Source of the DNA: Blepharisma japonicum
Taxonomy: Eukaryota; Ciliophora; Heterotrichea; Heterotrichida; Blepharismidae
Reading direction: 5' to 3'
DNA length: 64,000 nt
Assembly (NCBI GenBank): GCA_949751835.1
Contig: CATKHK010000044.1
Location: forward strand, 310,001 to 374,000
The position numbers and the translations under genes were made by a program. A model generated the notes under the pieces. That model was given only the letters and a program-made list of their open reading frames with translations. It was not told the DNA's origin and searched no databases. Shown here piece after piece: positions 24,214-33,598 of the stretch; position 1 is the first letter of the stretch, and each line of letters starts with the position of its first letter.

Positions 24214-25419
24214 TTATTGTTTTGTTCGTTTGGTTAATCTTGTAGATACAGGTGGAAGCGATGGAATTGATTTAGGGAAACTATAAAATATATAAAAATA
24301 CACTTCTGGAGCTTTAACTAGATTTGGGTCTAAAGCAATGCAAGGTAGATCAGGATCAATAGGAATAGGGATTGAAACTCTTAAGGAATCTTGAAAAAAG
24401 CTATCTGAGGTCTTATACATGCTTTTGTTCCCTCTTATATCAATAATCACTTCGGCAATTGCAGATAGCCCTAATTTTTCAGAAAATCTAAAATGCGGCA
24501 CCAGAATTGTAATAGGTGTATACTGATACTCTTTACTTGGTATAGGTGCAGCCTTCACCAAATATTTATTCAAAGAAGATGCTGACTCCTCAAAAATCAC
24601 ATTATTCCCACTCCTATTTTGTATTTCCCCAGCATCCAGCTCTATGGCTGCTAAAATCATGCACTCTTCATGCGAAACTTCAAAATCTTTAAAAATTGCG
24701 GTATAATCATGTCTAAATTTTGGCTGTGATTCTCTATGCCGTTTTTGATAAATCGCATCAACATGTATTTTTTTGCTTTGGAATAATTCTGTCATCTCAT
24801 AAGTGGCACTTCTTGCATAGCAGCTTAAAATTACAATCCGGAATTTTTGTGATAATTTTAGCATACCCTGGAAGAGCCCATCCCTCAGCTTAAAAGATGC
24901 AGGCTCTAAGCTTCAAAATGAGTTCCTATAATAGTCCCCTATGACACCTTCAAAATTAATTATTAAAACTTGTGCTTTCATTTTCCTTGCTTTTCAATAG
25001 ACACGTTCATTTCAATAATCTTTGTCAGGATGCAAAGGGATTTCTAATGTAATTAATTCGGTTTGTGACTTTGAGGTTGCATTAGAACTTCGATTCCTCA
25101 ACAAAGCCCGTGGGCGAGTTGCTGAAAGCTGTCGTCTTGGAACATTTTCAAATCTTGGGCTTGGGGAAACCCTGCTATGTTTTGCTGGTGGTTTTTCACT
25201 ATTTTTTCTTCTAATTGATAATTTATTGCTTAGTAATAAAAGCTGAGGTTTCTTTAAATCCTTATATAAGGCTTCAGAATTTACAGGAGAAATTGACATA
25301 GTTTTTGAGCTTCTAGGCTCTGTGTTTGATACTGAAATTGACCTTCTAACTGATTTATTGAAGAATTTTTCTTTCTTTTCTGAATTTTTTGGAAACTCAA
25401 TAGTCACTTTAGCAGCCAT
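24214..25419 (-). CDS. Protein with disordered N-terminus and degenerate HAD-like domain
   Basis: With TGA as Trp the frame runs from ATG 25419 to the stop at 24214 and encodes 401 residues. The first 135 residues are basic and Ser/Pro/Arg-rich. The next segment, VLIINFEGVIG, sits where HAD phosphatases have hhhhDxDGVh, and LRDGLFQGMLKLSQKFRIVILSC resembles the following HAD motif II region (hhhS/T). The first catalytic Asp is Asn and the second is Glu, so phosphatase activity is unlikely. The remaining 200 residues show no clear motif III or IV. A later in-frame ATG at 24981 would give a 255-aa protein that starts at the HAD-like domain. The upstream SHIPPO gene stops only 15 nt before this start. 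The HAD assignment is a weak pattern match. Confidence 0.6.
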
Positions 25420-25434
25420 TTTGTATTAAAATTA

Positions 25435-26766
25435 TTAGGATTTAAACGAAGAATTTGAAGCTCCAGGGACTGCCATAAGATATTTTGGAACATCTGCAAT
25501 TGTGGAAGGAATTTCATATTGCCCAGGGCCTGGATCGTCGTCAAAGGTTTCTTTATTTCTTGGGTCTTTTCCAAATGACCAATATGGTCCTTGAACTTTT
25601 TTATTATAAAAATTATAATTCCCAGGCCCAGGGACGTTGTTTGGTCTATTTCTGGAAGAATTTGATCTTTGTCCAGTTCCGATTCCTATATGAGTGCTAT
25701 CTTTTACAACGTAATTGATAGTTGGGTCATATGCGCCAGGCCCCGGGACTTGCTCAGTGGTCTTTAGATCAGTCCTTCTGCCACTCATTCCAAATTTAGG
25801 CCCACCTATAGTGCTTTCTACTTGATAAGCTCCAGGTCCTGGTGTATGAGTTGGAACTGATAATGGAGGACGTTTTCCTGTGCCTACTTTTGAGAATTTT
25901 TCTATCAAAGCTGGGTTTTGAGGGTCATATTCGCCTGGACCTGGACTTTTTTTGACATTGGTAAAACTAGACCGAGCTCCTGTGCCTACTGAAAATGAAG
26001 GAGCTGTATCGCTAAGTCTTGGTTGATATGCGCCAGGTCCTGGAGCTCCTGAGTCTTTTATAGTAAATGGGCGTTTTGGTGCTAAAGTTTTCCCTGGCTT
26101 ATTTTTCAGCTCTTCAGCTATACCTGGTATATCATAAGCCCATGGGGCTGGAGTTTCACTGCTAAGCAGCCTTCTAGCCTTAGGTTCAGTCCCAAATCCG
26201 AACTGTGGGCCATCAGTTTTATCAGCAGGATTATATTGCCCAGGTCCCGGAACTCCTTTACTTGTAAACATATCTGGTCTCTTCCCTACTCCAAACTTGT
26301 TCATATATTGAGTATGAATAGCCTTATAATTTGGGTTGTATTGTCCTGGGCCCAATTCTTGGGGTTTTTCACTATTGATGCTAAAAATTTTGTTCCCCAT
26401 GGTGTAAGAATAGGAGCGAGTCAGTTTCTGAGGGTTATAAGACCCTGGACCTGGAGCATCCATTTTGGTTTTGTCAGTTTTATCTCGGCCTGATGAAGTT
26501 TTTTCTGCTTTGTCTCGCTTTTTGTCAGATTTTGAAAGTTTTTTGGAGTCTAAAAACGAAGGAACGCTGTAGGTGCCTGGACCTGGGTACATGTTTTTAG
26601 GGTAAAGTTCAGGACGAAGACCTGTGCCAATATAAGGAGCTGGGACTTCAACTTCTTCTTTTCTAACAGCATAAGTCCCTGGCCCTGGTGTCATTTTGTT
26701 GGTAGTTTTAGGCTCTGAGATGGTTTTTGCACCTATTGAATAGGCTGGAGTTGATGCAAATTTCAT
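25435..26766 (-). CDS. SHIPPO/ODF3-type Pro-Gly-Pro repeat ciliary protein
   Basis: A 443-aa protein made almost entirely of about twelve repeats of the form PGPGxY, each followed by 20-30 residues that often contain a GTGxR or FGxG phrase; one repeat is degenerate (PAPWAY). This is the sperm-tail PG-rich (STPG/SHIPPO) family, whose members lie on or in axonemal microtubules. No frame break, no TGA-encoded Trp and no membrane segment. The complete frame ends in a double stop (TAA TAA). In this multiciliated cell it is most likely a structural component of cilia or cortical microtubules. Confidence 0.92.
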   Translation of the reverse strand: MKFASTPAYSIGAKTISEPKTTNKMTPGPGTYAVRKEEVEVPAPYIGTGLRPELYPKNMYPGPGTYSVPSFLDSKKLSKSDKKRDKAEKTSSGRDKTDKTKMDAPGPGSYNPQKLTRSYSYTMGNKIFSINSEKPQELGPGQYNPNYKAIHTQYMNKFGVGKRPDMFTSKGVPGPGQYNPADKTDGPQFGFGTEPKARRLLSSETPAPWAYDIPGIAEELKNKPGKTLAPKRPFTIKDSGAPGPGAYQPRLSDTAPSFSVGTGARSSFTNVKKSPGPGEYDPQNPALIEKFSKVGTGKRPPLSVPTHTPGPGAYQVESTIGGPKFGMSGRRTDLKTTEQVPGPGAYDPTINYVVKDSTHIGIGTGQRSNSSRNRPNNVPGPGNYNFYNKKVQGPYWSFGKDPRNKETFDDDPGPGQYEIPSTIADVPKYLMAVPGASNSSFKS

Positions 26767-26877
26767 AGTAAAAAAAGATTATGGTAACTTCTAATAGGCT
26801 GTATTATTTTCAAAAATTAATAAAAAATTACTATTAATTTTCAATAAAATATCAATGAATATTTAATTATAAAATAT

Positions 26878-28101
26878 TTATTGTCTTGTATGCCCAACTA
26901 TGTAATAAAAATCAGCAATTGGCCCACATATTGTATCACATCTATTACTTTGATGAGTCTGCGAGAAAACAGTATTTTCGAAATCCCAATTGACTTCTCC
27001 AGGCCCAGTTACACTTTGCATACAGTCAACACATTTAAATGTATGCGACCCTTCAATGCAAAACATCACTGTATATTTATTTCCTCTGGAAAGATTCACA
27101 GGCTTATCCATAGTAACTTTGAACACTGAATCGTCAGGATTAAACTGCATAGAAAATTTATGAGGGTGCTTATAAATTCCTAATGCAGATGAAGAGTTAC
27201 CTTTAAGCACTTGGAAATCTTTAACCTGTGTAAGTCCTCCAAATTTATAAGGCATACAAATACCAACTCCAGTAAGCATCACGTCTTCGGAAGCAGAAAA
27301 GCTTAGAGCGTCTACTCTTTCCCCTGTGTATCTTCATTTTAAAGCTCTTGTTATATTGGTTCTCCTAACACTGACTTCTTGTGGATTTTCTAAACTTACT
27401 TTTATGTTGCCTGAAAATAATTTTTTTAAGTTTTCTTCTTGGATTGAAGTTTTGATATCGATACCTTCTATATAATCAAATTTCTTAAAACTCAGGTTTT
27501 GGGCAGATATTCTTTGGATTTTTCTTATTTTATCCACAATGCTGTCAGTTGAATTTAAAACTGCTTGAACGTTTTCATAGCTTTCTGTCTCCTTTTGAAG
27601 AATTTTCTCTAAATGGCAGTTTTCTATAGTTATTTCTTCAATATTTGACTGATAAGCTTCATCTAAGTTTTCAATTAATTCTTGCTCTCGTGCATAAAGA
27701 ATTTCTTTGAGCTTTGAAAAGGATGATATTAACGAGACTTCGCTTAGCGCTTTTCGCTCGTGCATACAGTTAAATGATGAGAAGTGCGATATTTGAGGAG
27801 ATCTTCTAGCATGGTTGATTAAATTAAGTCACCCAATCATATCGACATCAGAGGTAGCAGAAATGATATACTGACGAGTTGATGTTGAAATTTTAAAACA
27901 AAAATCTTTGGAAGAGTCGCTTTCATATGGGACAGCGTCGATTACAGATGAAATCTTAATTGTTGCTGTAGGGTTGACGAATTGATATGGAAATTTGTAG
28001 GTTCGCAAAAAATTTTCGTCGAGAACTAACCAACGCTTTCTTCATTTTTTTAGGTAGTGGGATTTCTTCTCAATCCAACCAGTTTTAATTGCACCTTCCA
28101 T
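26878..28101 (-). CDS. PH domain plus PHR domain protein
   Basis: A 407-aa gene reconstructed across three TGA (Trp) codons. It starts at ATG 28101 (MEGAIKTGWIEKK). Residues 6-110 are a PH domain: GWIEKKSHYLKKWRKRWLVL at the start and the expected Trp in the last helix (IGWLNLI). Residues about 115-255 are helical and coiled-coil. Residues about 265-400 match the PHR domain of the MYCBP2/BTBD family: MLTGVGICMPYK, VKDFQVLKGN, then PVNLSRGNKYT and the ending IADFYYI. PHR domains usually occur with BTB or RING/RCC1 modules; pairing with a PH domain is uncommon. The likely role is membrane-targeted recognition of a protein partner. No BTB, RING or other catalytic module is present. Confidence 0.8.
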
Positions 28102-28282
28102 AGATAATTGAATTAAGTTTTATTATAAAATTAGATTTCTGTAGTTAAAAAAAATGCGAATTAATCATATTTTCATGAATTTCAATAAGATACTCCTATA
28201 AGTTGAGGTATCTTCTTAAAATACTAAATAATTTTTGTTGACATAAAAATTTTATATAATTAAAAATTAACTTAATCTATAA

Positions 28283-30676
28283 TTAATCCGGGGATAAATA
28301 GTCGTATATTTCTTTCAAGTACAATTCAGCTATTTCTTTAGGTTTGACAGGCTTGATTGATTGCAACACATATGAGACTTCTCCAGTAGTTTTGCTTCCC
28401 CTTGCAGTTAGTGTCATCTCATATTCAATATTTAGTGGAGTGGTCATAGAAAACAAAAAGCTATTTTCATAATGCTCAATCAAGTCTACAAGCTCATTTG
28501 CACTTTTTCCAAAAATAATTGCTCCAACCTCATCAAATATTTTAACCCTTAGCGATCCAGTAGAGTCAACGATTTCTGCTTGAAAATTATAAAGAAAATT
28601 ACAATTTTCGAAGCTTTTTTTACAGAATCCACAATAGTACTCTTTAGTTTCCTCATTTTGTGTTTTTACTTTCCTTTTGCAGTTTTGTGAACAGCAAGCG
28701 CGATATGCAATGGTGCTTAGGTCGTTATAATGGTGAATAGCTCCAATGTATCCATAAATTTTGAAATTTTCTGATAGGAGAGATGAAGATTTGGATTTGA
28801 TTTCAGAAAGCGTGCTAAAGATAGGCTCTTTTTGGACTGTTAAGTTGTAGAGCTCTGCACCAGATATGTTTTGAGATTGATATCATTTTTTAAGTTCGTT
28901 TATCCTTGGGTGGTCTATGTTATATCAAACTCTTGACCTTGACCGTTCTGTAGTTAAAGAAAGGTGATTGTAATTATTGAGTCTGGCAGATTTTACGACC
29001 ATGGCATTTCCCTTAGCAATACTTGCATTGTTTGCTTCTTCTTCTCCTCAAAGCGCAATTTCTATGCAATTTAAAGTCTCGTCTGTAATTTTCACATATC
29101 TTTTAATTAATGAAGTTCCACTTTTCATTTGAAATTCGAAAGGAGGGAAAGTTTCGACAATTATACCACAGACGTCAACAATTTCGTTTTCATTGAGCAA
29201 TTCAAGCTGGGCAATTGGAATAAAATCAAACTGATATTTGGGGATGCTGCCATCGTCATCTAATTCTTTGACTTCAGATGTGTCATATAGCTGAATTTTA
29301 TAGTTTGATTCAAAATATTTATATTCTGGCCTTTCATGTCGTACAGCGCCACCTTTTATTGAATAGACAGCATCTTCTGTGATGAAATCAAATTTATCAG
29401 CTGTTTTGTTGAAGCAAATCCCAGAAATTTTAGTCCCTTCAGCATCTATTAGATGAAATGCTAAGAATTTCCCAGGATTTTCATTGAAGTAAGGGACAAC
29501 GTATTTTTTAAATACTCTTGCTTTTATAGCCCACACTATCATAAATGGATTTAGCTGTGAAATTGGTGTAAAAATAGGCAATGTTGAGACTTCCATTTTC
29601 TTTTTTGGCGACTCTACAGGAATTCTTATCCTATTTACTCGATCTCTAACCAGATTTTCATTTTCAGCTCCTCATTTTTTCAAGATTTCAACTTGCTCTA
29701 GTTCAATTTTATTAATATAAATTTCTGATAAATTTCTTGTAGTGCTCAAGTTCAATTTTCCATAGAAATCGCTAATTTTGAGCTTCGTGGCGACAATTAC
29801 ATCAAAAGGTTTCAATCTAAATTTTTCTATTTCGCTATTTCATATACATAAATCATATTCCTTAAGTTCTTGATCAATTAAGCTGATATTTTGTATTAAA
29901 TGCACTTTTCCTGTCTTTGTATTTTTCTCGGATACTTCCCCGCATTTTTTAACTAAGGCACATATATTAATAAGCTCATTTCTTGGTGTATTTTCTATTT
30001 CTTTCAGCTCTGTTATATAGATTGTTTCTGATTCATTTTCAAGTTCTCATATATTTGCATCATCCTCGAAAATTATTTGAAATTGGTTCCAAGGGGTGGC
30101 AAATTCTTCCCTTTCCAGAATTACATTTCCATTGCTGAATGCATAAGTTTTATTTTGCTCCAGAAAATTAAATTTACTTGCAGATTTTTCAAAAAAGACT
30201 CCCCTTATGGTGTCTCCTTCGTTGTCTTGCAAAGTCGCCACAAAATGATAGCCTGAGTCTTTTTCTCAATGTATTATATGAGTCCTTTGAGAAACCTTTG
30301 CTTTGATAGTCCAGCCTTTTTGGTAAGGTCGAAGGCTATGGATGGGGGTGAATTTTAGTGTTGGCTCATTAGGGTTGTGGGGATCAGATGGCGTTGAGAC
30401 TCCAATTTTTTCGATCTCGGAAATGATTAGCTTTGCTTGGCCCGAGCTTGTTGGGAAAAAGTTGTATCTCTTTAGTATGACCAGATCTCCAGGCTCAATT
30501 TCTAACCCATCCTGATTTGAAATAACTGCATCTAATGATGATGAGCCATCTGACAGTCGGGCGGTATATCCAAATTCAGGGCTATTTCCTCCAGAATCCA
30601 CTTTTAAAATTGGCATAAAAGAGCTGAGGTCCCCTCTACTCTGCAGCTTTTGAATGGCATTTTCAGTCAACCTCAT
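28283..30676 (-). CDS. Replication protein A large subunit with duplicated DBD-A/DBD-B module (six OB folds)
   Basis: A 797-aa single-exon gene; I read all intervals between TGA (Trp) codons and found no TAA or TAG. It starts at MRLTENAIQKL. Order: an N-terminal OB fold (DBD-F, about 1-105), a DBD-A (about 109-225, starting TPIHSLRPYQKGWTIKAKV), a DBD-B (about 225-345), a linker, a second DBD-A (about 370-480, TPISQLNPFMIVWAIKARV), a second DBD-B (about 485-600), and a C-terminal DBD-C (about 610-797). DBD-C has its zinc ribbon (CCSQNC ... YYCGFC) and the final helical segment used for RPA trimer assembly. Canonical RPA1 has four OB folds (F, A, B, C) in about 600-650 residues. The two A-B modules are clearly diverged from each other. 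It may be a specialised paralogue for meiosis, conjugation or genome rearrangement rather than the housekeeping RPA1; that is inference. Confidence 0.9.
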
Positions 30677-30764
30677 AACCTAATTTTATATATAAAATTT
30701 TTATGCAAAAATATATATTAATAAGAAAACATTAGTTCATCATCCACACCGATATTTTATAAAT

Positions 30765-31337
30765 ATGGAGTCAGAAGAACTTGACACCCAACTATATCAG
30801 CGCCTACAACAATTAATCCAAGAAAATGGACCAAACAACACTCAAAATGGGATTTCAATCCTAATAAAATTACTTCAAAATATATCTGAACACCCTGAAG
30901 AAGCCAAATTCAGGTCAATAAAAAAAACAAACAAAGCTATACAAGCCAAGCTATTGTCTCTCCGTAATATTAATGACATTTTATATCTAATTGGCTATAG
31001 AGATAATGGCCCTGATTATGAATTTTCTAGTGCTATTGATATACTAGACATTGCTCTGCCAATCATTGAGGTAACTTCATCAGAAATTACTGAACTTTTA
31101 AAATCTGAAGAAGACAAAGAACGTGAAAGACAGCAAAGAGCTATTAGAGAAGAAATGAAAGCTAAGGAAGAAGCCAAAAAAAGACTTTTAGATCAAGCTC
31201 GTTTAGACAGAAAAGAGACGAATAACCACTTATTGCCGACGCAAGATTCAAAACCTCAAGCAAAAGGATGTGGTAAAAAGGCAACGTGGAATGACATAGG
31301 CATCGACCTTAATAAAAAGCGTGGAGGATGACGTTAG
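30765..31337 (+). CDS. PUB-domain protein (UBXN6-like, putative p97/VCP cofactor)
   Basis: A 190-aa protein. A TGA at 31329 is read as Trp, so the end is the TAG at 31335-31337 (C-terminus GGWR). Residues about 15-110 match the PUB/PUG domain (ISILIKLLQNISEHPEEAKF, then IKKTNKAIQAKLLSLRNINDILYLIGY). PUB domains bind the C-terminal tail of p97/VCP in proteins such as UBXN6, PNGase and HOIP. Residues about 115-150 are a charged helix (KERERQQRAIREEMKAKEEA) as found next to PUB or UBX modules; no UBX domain is visible. The start is only 88 bp from the divergent RPA1-like gene. Confidence 0.8.
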
Positions 31338-31420
31338 CCCAGAAGATTGGGCAATACACTCTATGTGAAGTATAGGGAGCAAACTTACAGGGTCTCTATA
31401 TTGAGGAGTGTTTAACTTTA
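31338..31420 (+). other. Possible RNA stem-loops just after the PUB gene
   Basis: Two inverted repeats lie directly after the stop: GCCCA-6 nt-TGGGC, then TATAGGGA pairing with TCTCTATA, enclosed by CACTC and GAGTG. They could be a structured 3' UTR or a small RNA. No known RNA family is recognised. Confidence 0.25.
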
Positions 31421-31716
31421 TTAATCAATTATTAAAATCAGCATCGTAATATTAAATATAAGTCAGAGATCTCAAATGGATCACTTTCGCTCGCTTTAGG
31501 ATAATGAAAATTTTACTTATCCTATAGCCTGTTAGTTCCCTTTTGGCATGCGAAAACATAGACAATTAGAAAAGTGCATGCAAAAAAGGATTTTGAAATC
31601 AAAAAGAGGTAATAACATCATGCCTTGGCATAATGTCTAAAGTTATTTTTTCCTAGAATTTAAAAGTAAGGTAATCAAATATGCTTATTTTCATTTATTA
31701 ATCGAAATAAAAATCT

Positions 31717-31866
31717 TTAATTAAATTTTTTACCATAGTAAACAAATTGATCATTCATAACAATCAAGTCTTCATATTTCATATTTCTCATAGTAAAGTA
31801 TGTAATTGCAATAACAAAAACAATTACTATTACTAGCAAAGAACCCACTACATATTCATCCAGCAT
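31717..31866 (-). CDS. Possible 49-aa single-TM microprotein
   Basis: A short frame starts at ATG 31866 and ends at TAA 31717. It encodes one strongly hydrophobic segment (VVGSLLVIVIVFVIAITYF) followed by a charged, Tyr-containing tail. A 50-codon frame is expected fairly often by chance when TGA is not a stop, and its start lies only 11 nt from the start of the divergent palmitoyltransferase gene. It is listed because the composition is protein-like and nothing else explains the 540-bp spacer. Confidence 0.3.
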   Translation of the reverse strand: MLDEYVVGSLLVIVIVFVIAITYFTMRNMKYEDLIVMNDQFVYYGKKFN

Positions 31867-31877
31867 TTAATATTTAT

Positions 31878-32753
31878 ATGAACACCCGAAAACAAAATGG
31901 TTTCCATAGACCTTATCACCCCTTTCAAATAGCGACCTGATTAATGAGTCTCTTTTTAGTAGCTGTAGCAATTCTGATAACTCTTCTATTAGAAACTTAT
32001 TTACAAATCGTTTTTTCCCTGCTTTTTTGGCCAGCTCAAATATTATTTTGACTTTTAGGTGTCTTAGCTACTTGCTCAGACCCAACAGATCCATTGGTTT
32101 ATGAGCAAGAGCATGCAATAAATAATGGGTAAATAAAACTTAGGCTATCTTTTGATGAAAGAAATAGAGAAGCTGTATGCACTATTTGCTCATTTTATGT
32201 ATCTGGGAATTCTAAACATTGTGGATATTGTAATCGCTGTGTCTCTGATTTTGATCACCATTGTAAATGACTTAACAACTGTATAGGAGGAAAAAACTAC
32301 AAACTTTTCATATATCTTATTGTAGTCCTTGAAATAAATGGCTTTATTTTTTCTATTTTTGGTTTATATTTGATAATAGATCGATTTTCCAACCAAGATA
32401 CAAAAGATAAATTTATTGATATTTATGGAGAAACCGGTGAGCAAGTCATCGACGTTTTCATTTTTTTTCAGACTTCTATAAGTCTGACTGTATTTTTAGC
32501 AAATGGAAAATTAATTATTTTCCATATATGGCTGAAGTCAAAAGGGATGACTACATATGATTATATATGCCAAGCAAGAAAGAAAAATAAAATAATGAGT
32601 CACACAGAAGCGACTTCAGGAGAAAAGCCAGATGGAAATTCAAATAGGTCAAATGAAGAGGTCTCTCCTAGAAATCATTATCCTGAAACAAAAACATTGA
32701 TTGGGACATCAGAAGAGCTGAAAATAGTGGAGGGTGCCACTATTGAGACTTAG
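31878..32753 (+). CDS. ZDHHC1/11-like DHHC palmitoyltransferase
   Basis: Two exons (31878-32128 and 32144-32753) joined by a 15-nt intron give 286 residues. The N-terminus [16 protein letters not shown] closely follows ZDHHC1/11 (NGWxxPPHPLQIVAWL), which supports the start. Two N-terminal membrane segments are followed by the cytosolic Cys-rich domain: [21 protein letters not shown], then [21 protein letters not shown], with the DHHC active site intact. Two more membrane segments come next ([37 protein letters not shown]), then a hydrophilic tail. Three Trp use TGA, including the one in HHCKW. It should S-acylate membrane proteins; the neighbourhood also contains an ABHD17-like depalmitoylase candidate, but the two are 7 kb apart and not obviously linked. 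Confidence 0.9.
32129..32143 (+). other. 15-nt spliceosomal intron
   Basis: GTAAATAAAACTTAG interrupts the palmitoyltransferase gene. Reading through gives an immediate TAA; removal restores the frame into the conserved DHHC Cys-rich domain. Confidence 0.9.
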
Positions 32754-32838
32754 CAACATTGAAAATCATAAAAATTTGAGCAGATAAATACGAACTGTAT
32801 ATTAAAGTAACAAGATTTAACTTATTAATACCAACATC

Positions 32839-33567
32839 TTATAAAACTTGGCCATTATCAAATGATACTATTTGTACAGGCATATCAATTTCTTCTTCAG
32901 ATAGCACTAAATCATCACTTTTATCATTTTTGATTATAAAACTTAACTTATTTCCCAACCCAATTGAAGAAGCACTACTGACAACAGCCACATCATCCAA
33001 TTTTCCACATTTTTTTGCAGATTTTGCGAACGTCATCTCATTATTATCTGAAAATTTAGGTTTTTCATCTTTTCTAATATTTTTTGGGGTTTCAGATCTC
33101 CTAGCTTTTTGCCTTATTTCTGATTTAATTTTGTCTAATAATGAGGATGTTGAGCTACTTGCAACAAAACTTGAGGTCCTTCTTTCCCTCTTGGTTTGCT
33201 CACTTTGTGTAGGATTTGTGTCGTCATTTCCTAGAGTAAATTCTAAAGTTGGCTTTGAAATTGACTGTTTCCTTGATAAAGGCTTTCAGCTTGATTTCCT
33301 TGGGGGTCTAGAGTTTTCTTTATTTTCAATGCTAAAGGAATCGTTGTTTTTTGTGGGGTTTTGGGCTCTGACTGTTTTTATTTCAATTTTTGGAGCTTTG
33401 CCAGCGACTCGGGCTCGAGCTAATTTTGATGCATAAGATTTGAGTTTTGAATATTTTTCATAAACTGATTTTTTCATAGCTTGCTTTTGCCAATGAATAA
33501 AAATTCGCTGTATTTTCCTCTTAAAGACTTGTTTAATCAAAAGCAGCCAAACTCTTGAATTTTCCAT
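32839..33567 (-). CDS. Hypothetical 242-aa basic protein with IQ-like N-terminal helix
   Basis: The frame runs from ATG 33567 (MENSRVWLLL) across a TGA (Trp, 33286) to TAA 32839. Residues about 5-45 form an amphipathic basic helix (IKQVFKRKIQRIFIHWQKQA) that resembles a calmodulin-binding or IQ-type segment. The rest is Ser/Lys-rich and largely disordered, ending in an acidic, Val-rich tail. A longer upstream reading begins at a non-ATG codon inside the neighbouring gene's end and is rejected. The ankyrin/EF-hand gene stops 31 nt upstream on the same strand. No family is recognised; a calmodulin link is only suggested by the helix. Confidence 0.6.
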
Positions 33568-33598
33568 CAGGATTATTAATTTAAAAATTATTGAATAA

